Origin: an uncultured Dehalococcoidia bacterium
Lineage (GTDB): Bacteria; Chloroflexota; Dehalococcoidia; Lucifugimonadales; UBA1123
Direction: 5' to 3'
DNA: 64,000 bases
NCBI GenBank assembly: GCA_958296105.1
Contig: OY282441.1
Span: forward strand, 3,110,773-3,174,772
Part shown: positions 8,343 through 16,156 of the stretch, in pieces
Position numbering within the stretch: position 1 is the stretch's first letter
How the letters are laid out: every line of letters starts with the position of its first letter
Made by a program: the position numbers and the translations under genes
The notes under the pieces: generated by a model
Told to the model about the DNA's origin: nothing
Seen by the model: only the letters and a program-made list of their open reading frames with translations
The model's database searches: none

Positions 8343-9517
8343 AGCTCTTTGGAGCTGTGGTCGAAGAGCTCGGAATAGACCTCGGCGTTGTGCTGCCCGA
8401 GCAGCGGGGCGGCGCTGAGCTCCACCGGCGAATCCGACAGCTTGACAGGGCAGCCGGGCAGAGTGAAGCGGCCGCGTTCGGGATGATCCACCGACACTAT
8501 CATCCCACGCTGCCGCAGGTGGTCGTCCGCGTAGATATCCACCGCGTTGAAGCACGCGCTCGCGGGTATGCCCGCCTCCCCCAGAATCTTCATCGCCTCG
8601 AACTTGGTGCGCTTCCGAGTCCATCCGTCTATCACCGCGTTGATCTCGTCCGCCACTTCGATGGCGCGGTCGGGATCGTCCAGGCGAGGGTCGTCCTTCA
8701 GATCGTCCCTTCCGATGATCTTCACCAGCGCCTCCCACATCGGCTTCCGAGCGGGCGAGGCGATCATGTACACGTAGTCATCGGGGCCCCCCGGCGCGCA
8801 GCGGAACGTGCCTGTGCCAGGACTCGATCTGAGGCTGTTTCCGCTGCGCTCGGGCGAAACCCTGCCCTCGTCCGAGCGCGCCATCCAAGTGCGGCTCAGG
8901 TTGACTATCGCGTCCTGCATGGAGACCTCTACGATCTGCCCCCTGCCGCTGGTCTGCCGCTGCCAGAGCGCGGCGAGGATGCCTAGCGCGGCGTGCATTC
9001 CTGTGGCGGAGTCTCCGGACGTGGTGCCGGGTCTCATGGGCGGGCCGCCAGCCTCGCCCGTGGCGCAGAACCCGCCGCCCGCCGCCTGAGCTACCGGGTC
9101 GAAGCTCTTGTACGCGCTGTAGGGTCCATACGTGCCGAATCCCTTGACGCGCGCGAGGATGATTCTGGGGTTGACCTCGGACAGCGCCTCGTAGCCCAGC
9201 CCCAGCCGCTCCAGCGTTCCCGGCCCCATGTTCTCCGCCACGATGTCGCCTTGCCTGACGAGATCGAAGAACATGCCCATGCCCTTCTCCGTCTTCAGAT
9301 CGAGCGTGACGCTGCGCTTGTTGGAGTTGTAGTGGATGAAGTAGACCGAGTCGCCTTCGCCGTCATGTCGCCCGGTGCCGCGCCCGGGGTCGCCCACGAA
9401 CGGCTGTTCCACCTTGATGACGTCCGCGCCCAGCCACGCGAGCATCTGAGTGCAGGACGTCCCCGCCTCGAACTGCGTCAGGTCGATTACTCGCACGCCT
9501 TCCAGCGCCTTCAGCAT
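8312..9517 (-). CDS. CaiB/BaiF (class III) CoA-transferase
   Basis: 401 residues with the full family layout: N-terminal GVRVIDLTQFEAGTSCTQML, GADVIKVEQP, NSNKRSVTLDLK, DIVAENMGPGTLERLGLGY and the FDPVAQAAGG region. The Asp in TTSGDSATGMHAALGI corresponds to the catalytic aspartate that carries the acyl intermediate. Such enzymes transfer CoA between carboxylic acids (formate/oxalate, carnitine, succinate/benzylsuccinate types). The substrate cannot be chosen from sequence. Its 3' end is repeated 3.7 kb away at 4601-4670 beside the nucleosidase. Confidence 0.92.
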   Translation of the reverse strand: MLKALEGVRVIDLTQFEAGTSCTQMLAWLGADVIKVEQPFVGDPGRGTGRHDGEGDSVYFIHYNSNKRSVTLDLKTEKGMGMFFDLVRQGDIVAENMGPGTLERLGLGYEALSEVNPRIILARVKGFGTYGPYSAYKSFDPVAQAAGGGFCATGEAGGPPMRPGTTSGDSATGMHAALGILAALWQRQTSGRGQIVEVSMQDAIVNLSRTWMARSDEGRVSPERSGNSLRSSPGTGTFRCAPGGPDDYVYMIASPARKPMWEALVKIIGRDDLKDDPRLDDPDRAIEVADEINAVIDGWTRKRTKFEAMKILGEAGIPASACFNAVDIYADDHLRQRGMIVSVDHPERGRFTLPGCPVKLSDSPVELSAAPLLGQHNAEVYSELFDHSSKELAELKAQRVI

Positions 9518-9577
9518 GACTGTCTCCTTTGCCCCTGCCCGGTAGGTAAGAGGATACTATCACGACACGACAACGCA

Positions 9578-9599
9578 GGGGCGGTCCGAGAACCGCCCC
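9578..9599 (-). terminator. Hairpin between DUF1501 gene and CoA-transferase gene
   Basis: A perfect 8-bp stem (GGGGCGGT/ACCGCCCC) with a 6-nt loop sits in the gap after the DUF1501 stop. No T-run follows, so it is either a weak or factor-assisted terminator or an mRNA-end stabiliser. Confidence 0.4.
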
Positions 9600-9647
9600 C
9601 ACAAGTATATTCCGATCCGGAAGACCGCCCCAGAAGATCGGGAACGC

Positions 9648-10790
9648 CTAGTTCCGAACGAAGTCCATCTGCTCGAAGCTGCCGTTGGTGATGGGAGCTG
9701 GGTCGAGGCCGAGCCAGCGGTCGAGTATGGTCGAGTAGGTGATTCGGAAGTCGTTGCTGAAGTGCATGTCGCCCTCCAGCTGGTCCTCCGGACGCAGAGA
9801 CGGGAACTCGCCGTACAGCCCGCCGCTGACGTCGCCGCCAATCACGAACGCCACCCCGCCGGAGCCGTGGTCGGTGCCTGCGCCGTTGTCGTTGATGCGC
9901 CGCCCGAACTCCGAGAACATCAGAATTACGGTGTCCCTGTCCTTGCCGTGTTCCTTCAGATCGTCCATGAAGTCGGCGACTGCCGTAGAGACGTCGCCCC
10001 ACAGCTTGGCGTGAGCGTTCAGCTCGTTGGCGTGAGTGTCGAAGCTGCCGTGCTGAGTGTAGAAGACGCGCGTTCCCACGTCTGCGAACATCACTTGGGC
10101 GATGCTCTTCATATTCTGCGCGATCGGAGTGTCGGCGTACTCCACGCTGGACGAGTACGCGGCGGGAGCCGTCCGCAGAATATCCGCGCCCTTGAGCGCG
10201 TCCATGCCCACTTGGCTGATGAACTGCGAGATGGCGTCTTTGCCGGAGCCGCCGTATATCTGAGAGAAGGCTTCGAGCGCAAGCGCGCGCGCCGCCTCGT
10301 CTTTGATGTCAGGCATCAGTCCGTAGGTCTCCAGGTTGCCCACGGACGCCACTGGCACGTCCTTCGCGTACATCGCGCGCGGCAGCCCCCTGCCGAAGTT
10401 GACGCCCGTCACCACGTTCTCGGATTTAGGGTCCAGCTCCCTGATCGCCTGTCCCAGCCAGCCCTCTGGCGCTATGTCTGCGGGCTGCGCCGTGTGCCAC
10501 ACGTCCATCGAGCGGAAGTGCGACCTGTTGGGGCTGGGGTAGCCGATCCCCTGAATGACGGCGACTTTTCCATCGTCCCACAGAGACTTGATCGGCCCCA
10601 TGGCCGGATTCAGCCCCAGCTTGCCGTCTAGGTGCAGCACTTTGTCTTCGGGTATGCCCAGATAGGGCCTCTGGTCGTAGTAGAGCGGGTCGTTGTAGGG
10701 GATCACAGTGTTCAGCGCGTCGTTGCCGCCGCTGAGCTGGAGGACTACCACGTTCTTGCCGCCATTTCCGCCGTTGCCGATTGATGCCAT
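9648..10790 (-). CDS. DUF1501 family protein
   Basis: A 380-residue sulfatase/alkaline-phosphatase-like protein. It has NVVVLQLSGGNDALNTVIPY at the N-terminus, the HFRSMDVWHTAQP block in the middle and FSEFGRRINDNGAGTDHGSGG, the DUF1501 signature. The ATG at 10790 has a GGGGGGG run seven bases upstream; a GTG one codon earlier also exists. DUF1501 genes usually pair with DUF1800 genes. Here the DUF1800 partner lies upstream in the same direction, separated by a coiled-coil gene and an NHL gene. No twin-arginine signal is visible at the N-terminus, unlike many relatives. Function not established. Confidence 0.88.
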   Translation of the reverse strand: MASIGNGGNGGKNVVVLQLSGGNDALNTVIPYNDPLYYDQRPYLGIPEDKVLHLDGKLGLNPAMGPIKSLWDDGKVAVIQGIGYPSPNRSHFRSMDVWHTAQPADIAPEGWLGQAIRELDPKSENVVTGVNFGRGLPRAMYAKDVPVASVGNLETYGLMPDIKDEAARALALEAFSQIYGGSGKDAISQFISQVGMDALKGADILRTAPAAYSSSVEYADTPIAQNMKSIAQVMFADVGTRVFYTQHGSFDTHANELNAHAKLWGDVSTAVADFMDDLKEHGKDRDTVILMFSEFGRRINDNGAGTDHGSGGVAFVIGGDVSGGLYGEFPSLRPEDQLEGDMHFSNDFRITYSTILDRWLGLDPAPITNGSFEQMDFVRN

Positions 10791-10920
10791 CACACTGCCC
10801 CCCCTCGTCTTGGGTCTGCTTCTTGGCTCAATGTTTCGTTCTCTCTCGCTATTGTAACACCCGTTAGCAAGCCTTTGTGGAAATCTCAGAGAAACGCCGC
10901 CTCTTGCGACTCTGCCTCGA

Positions 10921-11958
10921 TCACGCCTTTCGACCGCCGTTCCGCCGATATATCTGCACGCGGTGGCGGTTGCTCTCGGTGACGTACAGCCTGCCTTCGC
11001 CGTCCAGCTTGACAGACGTGGGCGCCCAGAAGTATTTCTCGATGTGCGAGGATTCCTCGTGTGGGTCGTCGATGAAGTAGTCGATCTCCGGCTCCATGTT
11101 CGCGCGGCTTCTGGCGGCGGCTTCCTCTAGGTTGATGGACAGGAACGCCTCCGCCCACTTGGAATCTGTCGCTTCGCCGCGAATGTTCTGAACCAGCCCC
11201 CCGTCCGCGTCGAACACGACCACGCGCTCGTTGCCCCAGTCCGCCACGTACACACAGCCGCCGTCGTCCACAGCCACCGCAGACGGCCTGAACAGCTGAC
11301 CGTCTCCGCGCCCGGATTCGCCGAACTGGGCGATGAACTCGCCGTCCGGCGTCAGCTTCTGCACTCGGTCGTTCTGCCAGTCTGCCACGTACAGATTGCC
11401 GTCCGGCGCGATTGTCAGCCCCCAGGGTAGGGAGAGCTGCCCCTCGCCGTTCCCATGCGAGCCGAAGCCGCCCAGATACTCGCCCTCGGCGCTGAACATC
11501 TGGATGCGGTGATTGTGCTGGTCTGCCACGTATAGGCGGTCGTCTTCGTCGAACGCGAGGCCCGCCGGCCCGTCCAGCTGTCCGGGCGCGCAGCCCGTCT
11601 CGCCCCAGTGGTGGATGACCGTACCGGACGCGTCGAAGGCGGTTACTACGTTCTTGTCCTCATCGCTGATGTAGATGAGACCCGCGCCGCTCTGAGCTAT
11701 GGACACGGGCCAGATGAACTGTCCAGCCTGCTCGCCGAACGATGCGAACGTGCCGTAGTATTCGCTGTCGATGTCGTATATGGTGACTCTGACGCCGCGC
11801 GTGTCGCCCTCCAGCGAGCGGCTGATCGTGTACAGCCTGCCGTCGCTGGCGCAGAGCGTATCTACGGGATAGTAGAATCCGCGCCCCTCCATGGTGGAAA
11901 GGCCTATCGAGTGGCTGTAGACCAGCCTTCCCGTCTTTTCCAAAGCCTGAGTCGCCAT
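10921..11958 (-). CDS. NHL-repeat six-bladed beta-propeller protein
   Basis: 345 residues with at least four NHL blades, recognisable by LYVADQHNHRIQMFSAEGEY, LYVADWQNDRVQKLTPDGEF, VYVADWGNERVVVFDADGG and LYVTESNRHRVQIYRRNG. There is no signal peptide or membrane segment. The ATG at 11958 is preceded by GGAGG with an optimal spacer. It lies 44 bp downstream of the coiled-coil gene and 130 bp upstream of the DUF1501 gene, in the same direction. NHL propellers are binding scaffolds; the partner is unknown. Confidence 0.88.
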   Translation of the reverse strand: MATQALEKTGRLVYSHSIGLSTMEGRGFYYPVDTLCASDGRLYTISRSLEGDTRGVRVTIYDIDSEYYGTFASFGEQAGQFIWPVSIAQSGAGLIYISDEDKNVVTAFDASGTVIHHWGETGCAPGQLDGPAGLAFDEDDRLYVADQHNHRIQMFSAEGEYLGGFGSHGNGEGQLSLPWGLTIAPDGNLYVADWQNDRVQKLTPDGEFIAQFGESGRGDGQLFRPSAVAVDDGGCVYVADWGNERVVVFDADGGLVQNIRGEATDSKWAEAFLSINLEEAAARSRANMEPEIDYFIDDPHEESSHIEKYFWAPTSVKLDGEGRLYVTESNRHRVQIYRRNGGRKA

Positions 11959-12002
11959 GTTCGACCTCCGCCGCGCGTGTTTCGTTACAGTCTTCGCCGT
12001 CG

Positions 12003-13013
12003 CTATACGATGAGCCGCATAATCACGCCGGTGACTATTCCCACCACCGCGACGGTTATTCCAATCCAAATAGCGGAGCTCTGCCTATGGCGGCGTTCGG
12101 CTTCCAGGCTCGCCTCTATGCGAGCCACCGCCCCGATCAGAGCGTCGATCTTGGCGTCCCGCACCCTGCCTTCCGCCTTCAACTCGGCGAAACCCGCTCT
12201 GTAGTCCGCCTTCGACTCGTCGAGCCGTGCCCTGAAGTCCGCCCTCGACTCGTCGAACTGCGCTCTGAAGTCCGCCTTTGACTCGTCGAACCGCGCCCTG
12301 ACCTCCGCCTTCGACTCGTCGAACTGCGCCCTGACCTCCGCCCTCAGCTCGTCAGTACGCGCCTTGCTGTCCGCGTCTAGCTTAGTGTCCCACGCCCTGC
12401 CGTCCGCCTTCGACTCGTCGAACCGCGCCCTGACCTCCGCCTTCGACTCGTCGAACCGCGCTCTGACCTCCGCCTTCGACTCGTCGAACTGCGCCCTGAC
12501 CTCCGCCCTCAGCTCGTCAGTACGCGCCTTGCTGTCCGCGTCTAGCTTGGTATCCCACGCCCTGCCGTCCGCCTTCGACTCGTCGAACCGCGTCCTGACC
12601 TCCACCTTCAGCTCGTCGAACCGCTCCCTGACCTCCGCCTTCAGCTCGTCAGTACGCGCCTTGCTGTCCGCGTCTAGCTTGGTGTCTCGCGCCCTGTAGT
12701 CCGCCTTCGACTCGTCGAACCGCGTCCTGACCTCCACCTTCAGCTCGTCGAACCGCTCCCTGACCTCCGCCTTCAGCTCGTCAGTACGCGCCTTGCTGTC
12801 CGCGTCTAGCTTGGCGTCCCGCGCCCTGCCGTCCGCCTTCAGCTCGTCGAACCGCTCCCTGTTGTCCGCCCTCAGCTCGTCGATCCGAGAGTTGACGCGC
12901 GCTTCCATCTCGCGCAGGTCTCCGCGCGTGGCGACAAGCCAGACTGGGGGCGCATCCGCATCCGCAAGTTGCGCCGTCGTCGGCTCGGTACGTTCTTCTG
13001 CGTCCGCAGTCAT
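12003..13013 (-). CDS. Tail-anchored hendecad-repeat coiled-coil protein
   Basis: 336 residues. Residues 45-286 are 22 consecutive 11-residue repeats of the type DELKAEVRERF / DESKADYRARD / TKLDADSKART, largely arranged in 44-residue quartets. Residues 287-311 continue as amphipathic helix (IGAVARIEASLEAERR), and 312-336 form one C-terminal membrane helix (IWIGITVAVVGIVTGVIM). Hendecads favour a nearly straight or right-handed coiled coil. The predicted topology is a long cytoplasmic rod held by a C-terminal tail anchor. The start at 13013 has only a moderate AGGAAAG site. It sits between DUF1800 and NHL genes. I know no named family. Confidence 0.75.
   Translation of the reverse strand: MTADAEERTEPTTAQLADADAPPVWLVATRGDLREMEARVNSRIDELRADNRERFDELKADGRARDAKLDADSKARTDELKAEVRERFDELKVEVRTRFDESKADYRARDTKLDADSKARTDELKAEVRERFDELKVEVRTRFDESKADGRAWDTKLDADSKARTDELRAEVRAQFDESKAEVRARFDESKAEVRARFDESKADGRAWDTKLDADSKARTDELRAEVRAQFDESKAEVRARFDESKADFRAQFDESRADFRARLDESKADYRAGFAELKAEGRVRDAKIDALIGAVARIEASLEAERRHRQSSAIWIGITVAVVGIVTGVIMRLIV
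12156..12881. repeat. 33-bp tandem repeats encoding hendecads
   Basis: Twenty-two in-register 33-bp units inside the coiled-coil gene. They group mostly into 132-bp higher-order units with long identical stretches, which indicates expansion by recombination or slippage. Copy number may vary between strains. Confidence 0.85.
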
Positions 13014-13082
13014 CCGTTCGTCTTTCCTAGAGGGACGCGGATTCCCCGACGGAAGATCCGCGCCCCCATGTGTTCGGTGCGC

Positions 13083-14501
13083 CTAAGCGCGCTGGAACTC
13101 GTGGGTGGCGGCGATCATCTGGAGAAGCTCGGCGACCCGTCTCTCGGATTCGACGTCGTCGCCGTCCTTCGACGCGAATGCGATCAGGCTGTCCCTCGTG
13201 TCCTCCGACACCGACACCATGCCGATCTCGTCCAAGCAGCGGTCCACGAGCCGATCCGGCCCCATCGCGCCGCCGTTCGCAGCCACTCGCTCTATTATCG
13301 CCCTGACGCCGGGAAGCTCGGCGTTCCCCATCTGGCTGGACGCGAAGTTGAGCCGCTCGACGAACGTGCCGGTGTCGATCCACTCCAAGCCCTCGTGCCA
13401 GCCCTCCACGGACGGCGGGTTGATGAGATACTGCCCCATCCATGTCATCTGCTGCTGCCTCTCGACGATCTGCCTCCTCGGCCTGTCGAACTCGCCCGTC
13501 AGCCTCAGCACGCCCGCCACCAGCTCCGCAGGGCTCTTGACTCTGGCGTACCAGCTGTCGCTTGACATGAAGAAGTCGGACATGAACAGCGTCCGAAGCA
13601 TGTGCGATATGTCGCCGTCGCTCTCGAAGTAGGCGTTGGCGAGCGTGTCTATCGCCTGCGGGTCTTGCGCTTCCACGTAGGGCCACTGGGGAACGGGCGG
13701 CTCGTCCGCCACGAAGAAGTGGTACATGTGGCGCGCGATGAACCTGGCAGTCGCCTCCCGCTGGCAGATGATCTCGACGATCTCTTCGCCGTCGAATCTG
13801 CCCTTGCGCCCCAGGAACTCCTTCTCCCCGTCGTCGTGGTCATGCTCGTTGAACTGGAAGTGCCAAGCGATGCGTCCATAGGGCCATATCGAGTCGCGTT
13901 CCGCGCGCAGCGCCATGTACTCGGTGTTGCCGATCGTCCATCCGGTGAAGGCGCGCGACGCCTCCTTGATATCCTCCTCGCTGTAGTTGCCCACTCCCAT
14001 GGAAAACAGCTCCAGCAGCTCCCTGCCGAAGTTCTCGTTGATTGCGCCCTTGTGGTTGTCGTGATTGTCCAGCCACACGATCATCGCCGGGTCTTTCGCC
14101 AGCTCGGTCAGCAGATCCCTGAATCTGCCCAGACCGTAGCGGCGGAACATCCTGATCTGGTCGCTCAGCACCTTGCCTTGCGTGATCTTCGGATATCCGG
14201 TGGCGAAGATGCCGTGCCAGAACAGCGTCATCTTCTCGCGGAGCGCATCCTCGGACGATGCCAGCTTGTACAGCCAGTACGAGCCTGGGCTGATCTGCCC
14301 CATCATGCCCGACTGCTCATGGTGGTATCGGCGGATCAGGTCGTCCGACATCTCGCTTCGGTCAGGGGCGTCGAGAAGCTCGTCCACCGTCGCCCCGTAG
14401 CCCTTCTCGGCGTACTTCTCTAGCTGCCCCCTGCTGGCGCCGAATCCCGCGCGCCGAATGAGGTGCGCCATCAATCTCAGGTCTGTTGCAGTCGTAGTCA
14501 T
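13083..14501 (-). CDS. DUF1800 family protein
   Basis: 472 residues typical of DUF1800: LMAHLIRRAGFGASRGQLE at the start, MTLFWHGIFATG, NENFGRELLELFSMG followed by YSEEDIKEASRAFTGWTI, and the later HMYHFFVADEPP. Start 14501 has GGAGG five bases upstream; an in-frame start at 14564 would add 21 residues. DUF1800 and DUF1501 proteins are commonly encoded together and are thought to be exported or envelope-associated. Here two structural proteins (a coiled-coil rod and an NHL propeller) lie between them. Biochemical role not established. Confidence 0.9.
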   Translation of the reverse strand: MTTTATDLRLMAHLIRRAGFGASRGQLEKYAEKGYGATVDELLDAPDRSEMSDDLIRRYHHEQSGMMGQISPGSYWLYKLASSEDALREKMTLFWHGIFATGYPKITQGKVLSDQIRMFRRYGLGRFRDLLTELAKDPAMIVWLDNHDNHKGAINENFGRELLELFSMGVGNYSEEDIKEASRAFTGWTIGNTEYMALRAERDSIWPYGRIAWHFQFNEHDHDDGEKEFLGRKGRFDGEEIVEIICQREATARFIARHMYHFFVADEPPVPQWPYVEAQDPQAIDTLANAYFESDGDISHMLRTLFMSDFFMSSDSWYARVKSPAELVAGVLRLTGEFDRPRRQIVERQQQMTWMGQYLINPPSVEGWHEGLEWIDTGTFVERLNFASSQMGNAELPGVRAIIERVAANGGAMGPDRLVDRCLDEIGMVSVSEDTRDSLIAFASKDGDDVESERRVAELLQMIAATHEFQRA

Positions 14502-14704
14502 GTCGACCTCCGTCCAACTCCGGCACGACCCCCACTCGAGAGAGTCGCCTGACACCCAATCCACATACTTCGATGGAATCTATAAGGCATATCGCCAATG
14601 GAACCTTATACCCACAAATGTACCACAACATCCCCATTTGCGCGACAGTCTCGGCCTTGTCTCTGCCCGCCATTGCAAGATCCCCCTCTTCGCCGTCGGC
14701 AAGT

Positions 14705-16141
14705 CTACGGCCCCGCGCCCGCCGCCAGCCAGTCCAGCAGCGCAATGACGATCTCGGCGGACCACCCAACGAGGTTTGGGGATACGTGCCTGATATCGTC
14801 CTGCGGGGAGTTTATGCGGGAGAGGTCGTTCGCCAGCAGGAACAGCGCCGGAATTCCAGCCTCCGCGAACGGGGCGTGATCGCTGCTGGCGTATGTGGAA
14901 AGCTCCGAGCTTTGCGACACCCTCACGCCGATCTCCGCGCCGATCCTCCGCGCCTCTCGCGTCATGTCCGCCTCGCCTATCGCCTCGAACGAGTCTCCCG
15001 ATCCCACCACGTCCAGATTCAGCATGGCGAGCGTGTTGGATATCTCCCGCTCGCTCATCGTCTCCACGTAGTGGCGGCTGCCGAACAGCCCGATCTCCTC
15101 AGAGCCGAACAGGATCAGCTTCACGTCGAACGGATAGCTTTCGCCGCTGACGTGTCGGGCGATGGACATGAGCGCGGCAACGCCGGATCCGTTGTCGTTC
15201 GCGCCCTGCGTGTCTGGCACGGTGTCGTAGTGCGCGCCGATGATGACAGTTTGGCCGCCGCTCCCCGCCCCCCGTTTCTGCGCGATGACGTTCCGAGACG
15301 GCGCCTGTCGTTTCGTCACCGACACGGTGGCGTCCGCGCCCCCTGCCTCGACCATCGCCCGCAGCCGCAGCCCGTCGCCCCTGCCTATCGCCACCGCCGG
15401 AATAGCGGAGCGCTCCATCAGCGTTCCCCCGAACAGCCCGGCCTCGTTGTTGAACACGATCGCCGCGTCCGCGCCCGATTCCGCCACGCGCTTCACCTTC
15501 TCCTCGAACGTGATCGTCCCCCGCTCGATCAGCGCCACCCTGCCTTCCAGCCCACTGGCGGGGATGTCCTCCGCGAAAGCCGCGCCCGCGTCCGCCAGCG
15601 CGCCCGATGCCGTTCCCGCCTGCGACAGGGCGATGCGCAGCGAATCTATCCGCTCGGTCACTCCCGACGACGTGGAGATTGCAACCTCCGATGAGAGCCG
15701 TTCGACTGTGAAATCCTGTATCGCAGTGTCGTATCCCATAGCTTCGAGCCGCTCCTCGATGAAGCGCGCCGCCGCAAGCTCCTGATCCGTAGCGCTCTCC
15801 CTCGGGCTGTACTCGCTTGTGAACCTTTCGAGGAACGCGAACGTCTGCTGAGCCAGCGCGCTCTCGGACTGCCGCTCCGCCACAGCAGCGGGCGTCCGAG
15901 TCGACGTAGCAGTCGCCGCAGGCGATGGCGTGGCAGTGGGGTAGGGCGTCGTTCGTGGACTCGCCGCGCCGAGCGTCAGCGCGGTCGGTACCGCTTGCGC
16001 GGTGGGGTAGGGCGTCGTTCGCGGATTCGCCGCCCCTCTCGGCTCGCTCTCCCCCACGTCCCCGGCGCACGCTGTGAGAAGCGCCAGCGCAGCCGCCAGC
16101 GCCAGAATAAACAGGCATTTATGACGGTTCGGATTCGGCAA
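14705..16141 (-). CDS. M28-family aminopeptidase lipoprotein with PA domain
   Basis: 478 residues. A lipoprotein signal (LAAALALLTAC) is followed by a low-complexity Thr/Pro/Ala linker, in which NPRTTPYPTA and SPRTTPYPTA are a tandem copy. A protease-associated insert (VALIERGTITFEEKV ... AIVFNNEAGLFGG) precedes the M28 zinc-peptidase core: GAHYDTVPDTQGANDNGSG, LILFGSEEIGLFGS and SSDHAPFAEAGIPAL. The metal ligands His, Asp, Glu and the final His are present. It probably acts outside the membrane on peptides. The start is TTG with GGGAG about five bases upstream, 15 bp after the MMPL stop. Confidence 0.9.
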   Translation of the reverse strand: MPNPNRHKCLFILALAAALALLTACAGDVGESEPRGAANPRTTPYPTAQAVPTALTLGAASPRTTPYPTATPSPAATATSTRTPAAVAERQSESALAQQTFAFLERFTSEYSPRESATDQELAAARFIEERLEAMGYDTAIQDFTVERLSSEVAISTSSGVTERIDSLRIALSQAGTASGALADAGAAFAEDIPASGLEGRVALIERGTITFEEKVKRVAESGADAAIVFNNEAGLFGGTLMERSAIPAVAIGRGDGLRLRAMVEAGGADATVSVTKRQAPSRNVIAQKRGAGSGGQTVIIGAHYDTVPDTQGANDNGSGVAALMSIARHVSGESYPFDVKLILFGSEEIGLFGSRHYVETMSEREISNTLAMLNLDVVGSGDSFEAIGEADMTREARRIGAEIGVRVSQSSELSTYASSDHAPFAEAGIPALFLLANDLSRINSPQDDIRHVSPNLVGWSAEIVIALLDWLAAGAGP

Positions 16142-16156
16142 GACGTCTCCCGTATA

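Noticed and set aside
12364-12699. Rightward Ser/Leu/Ala-rich frame opposite the coiled-coil gene
   Set aside because: Antisense of the hendecad repeats; no start signal.
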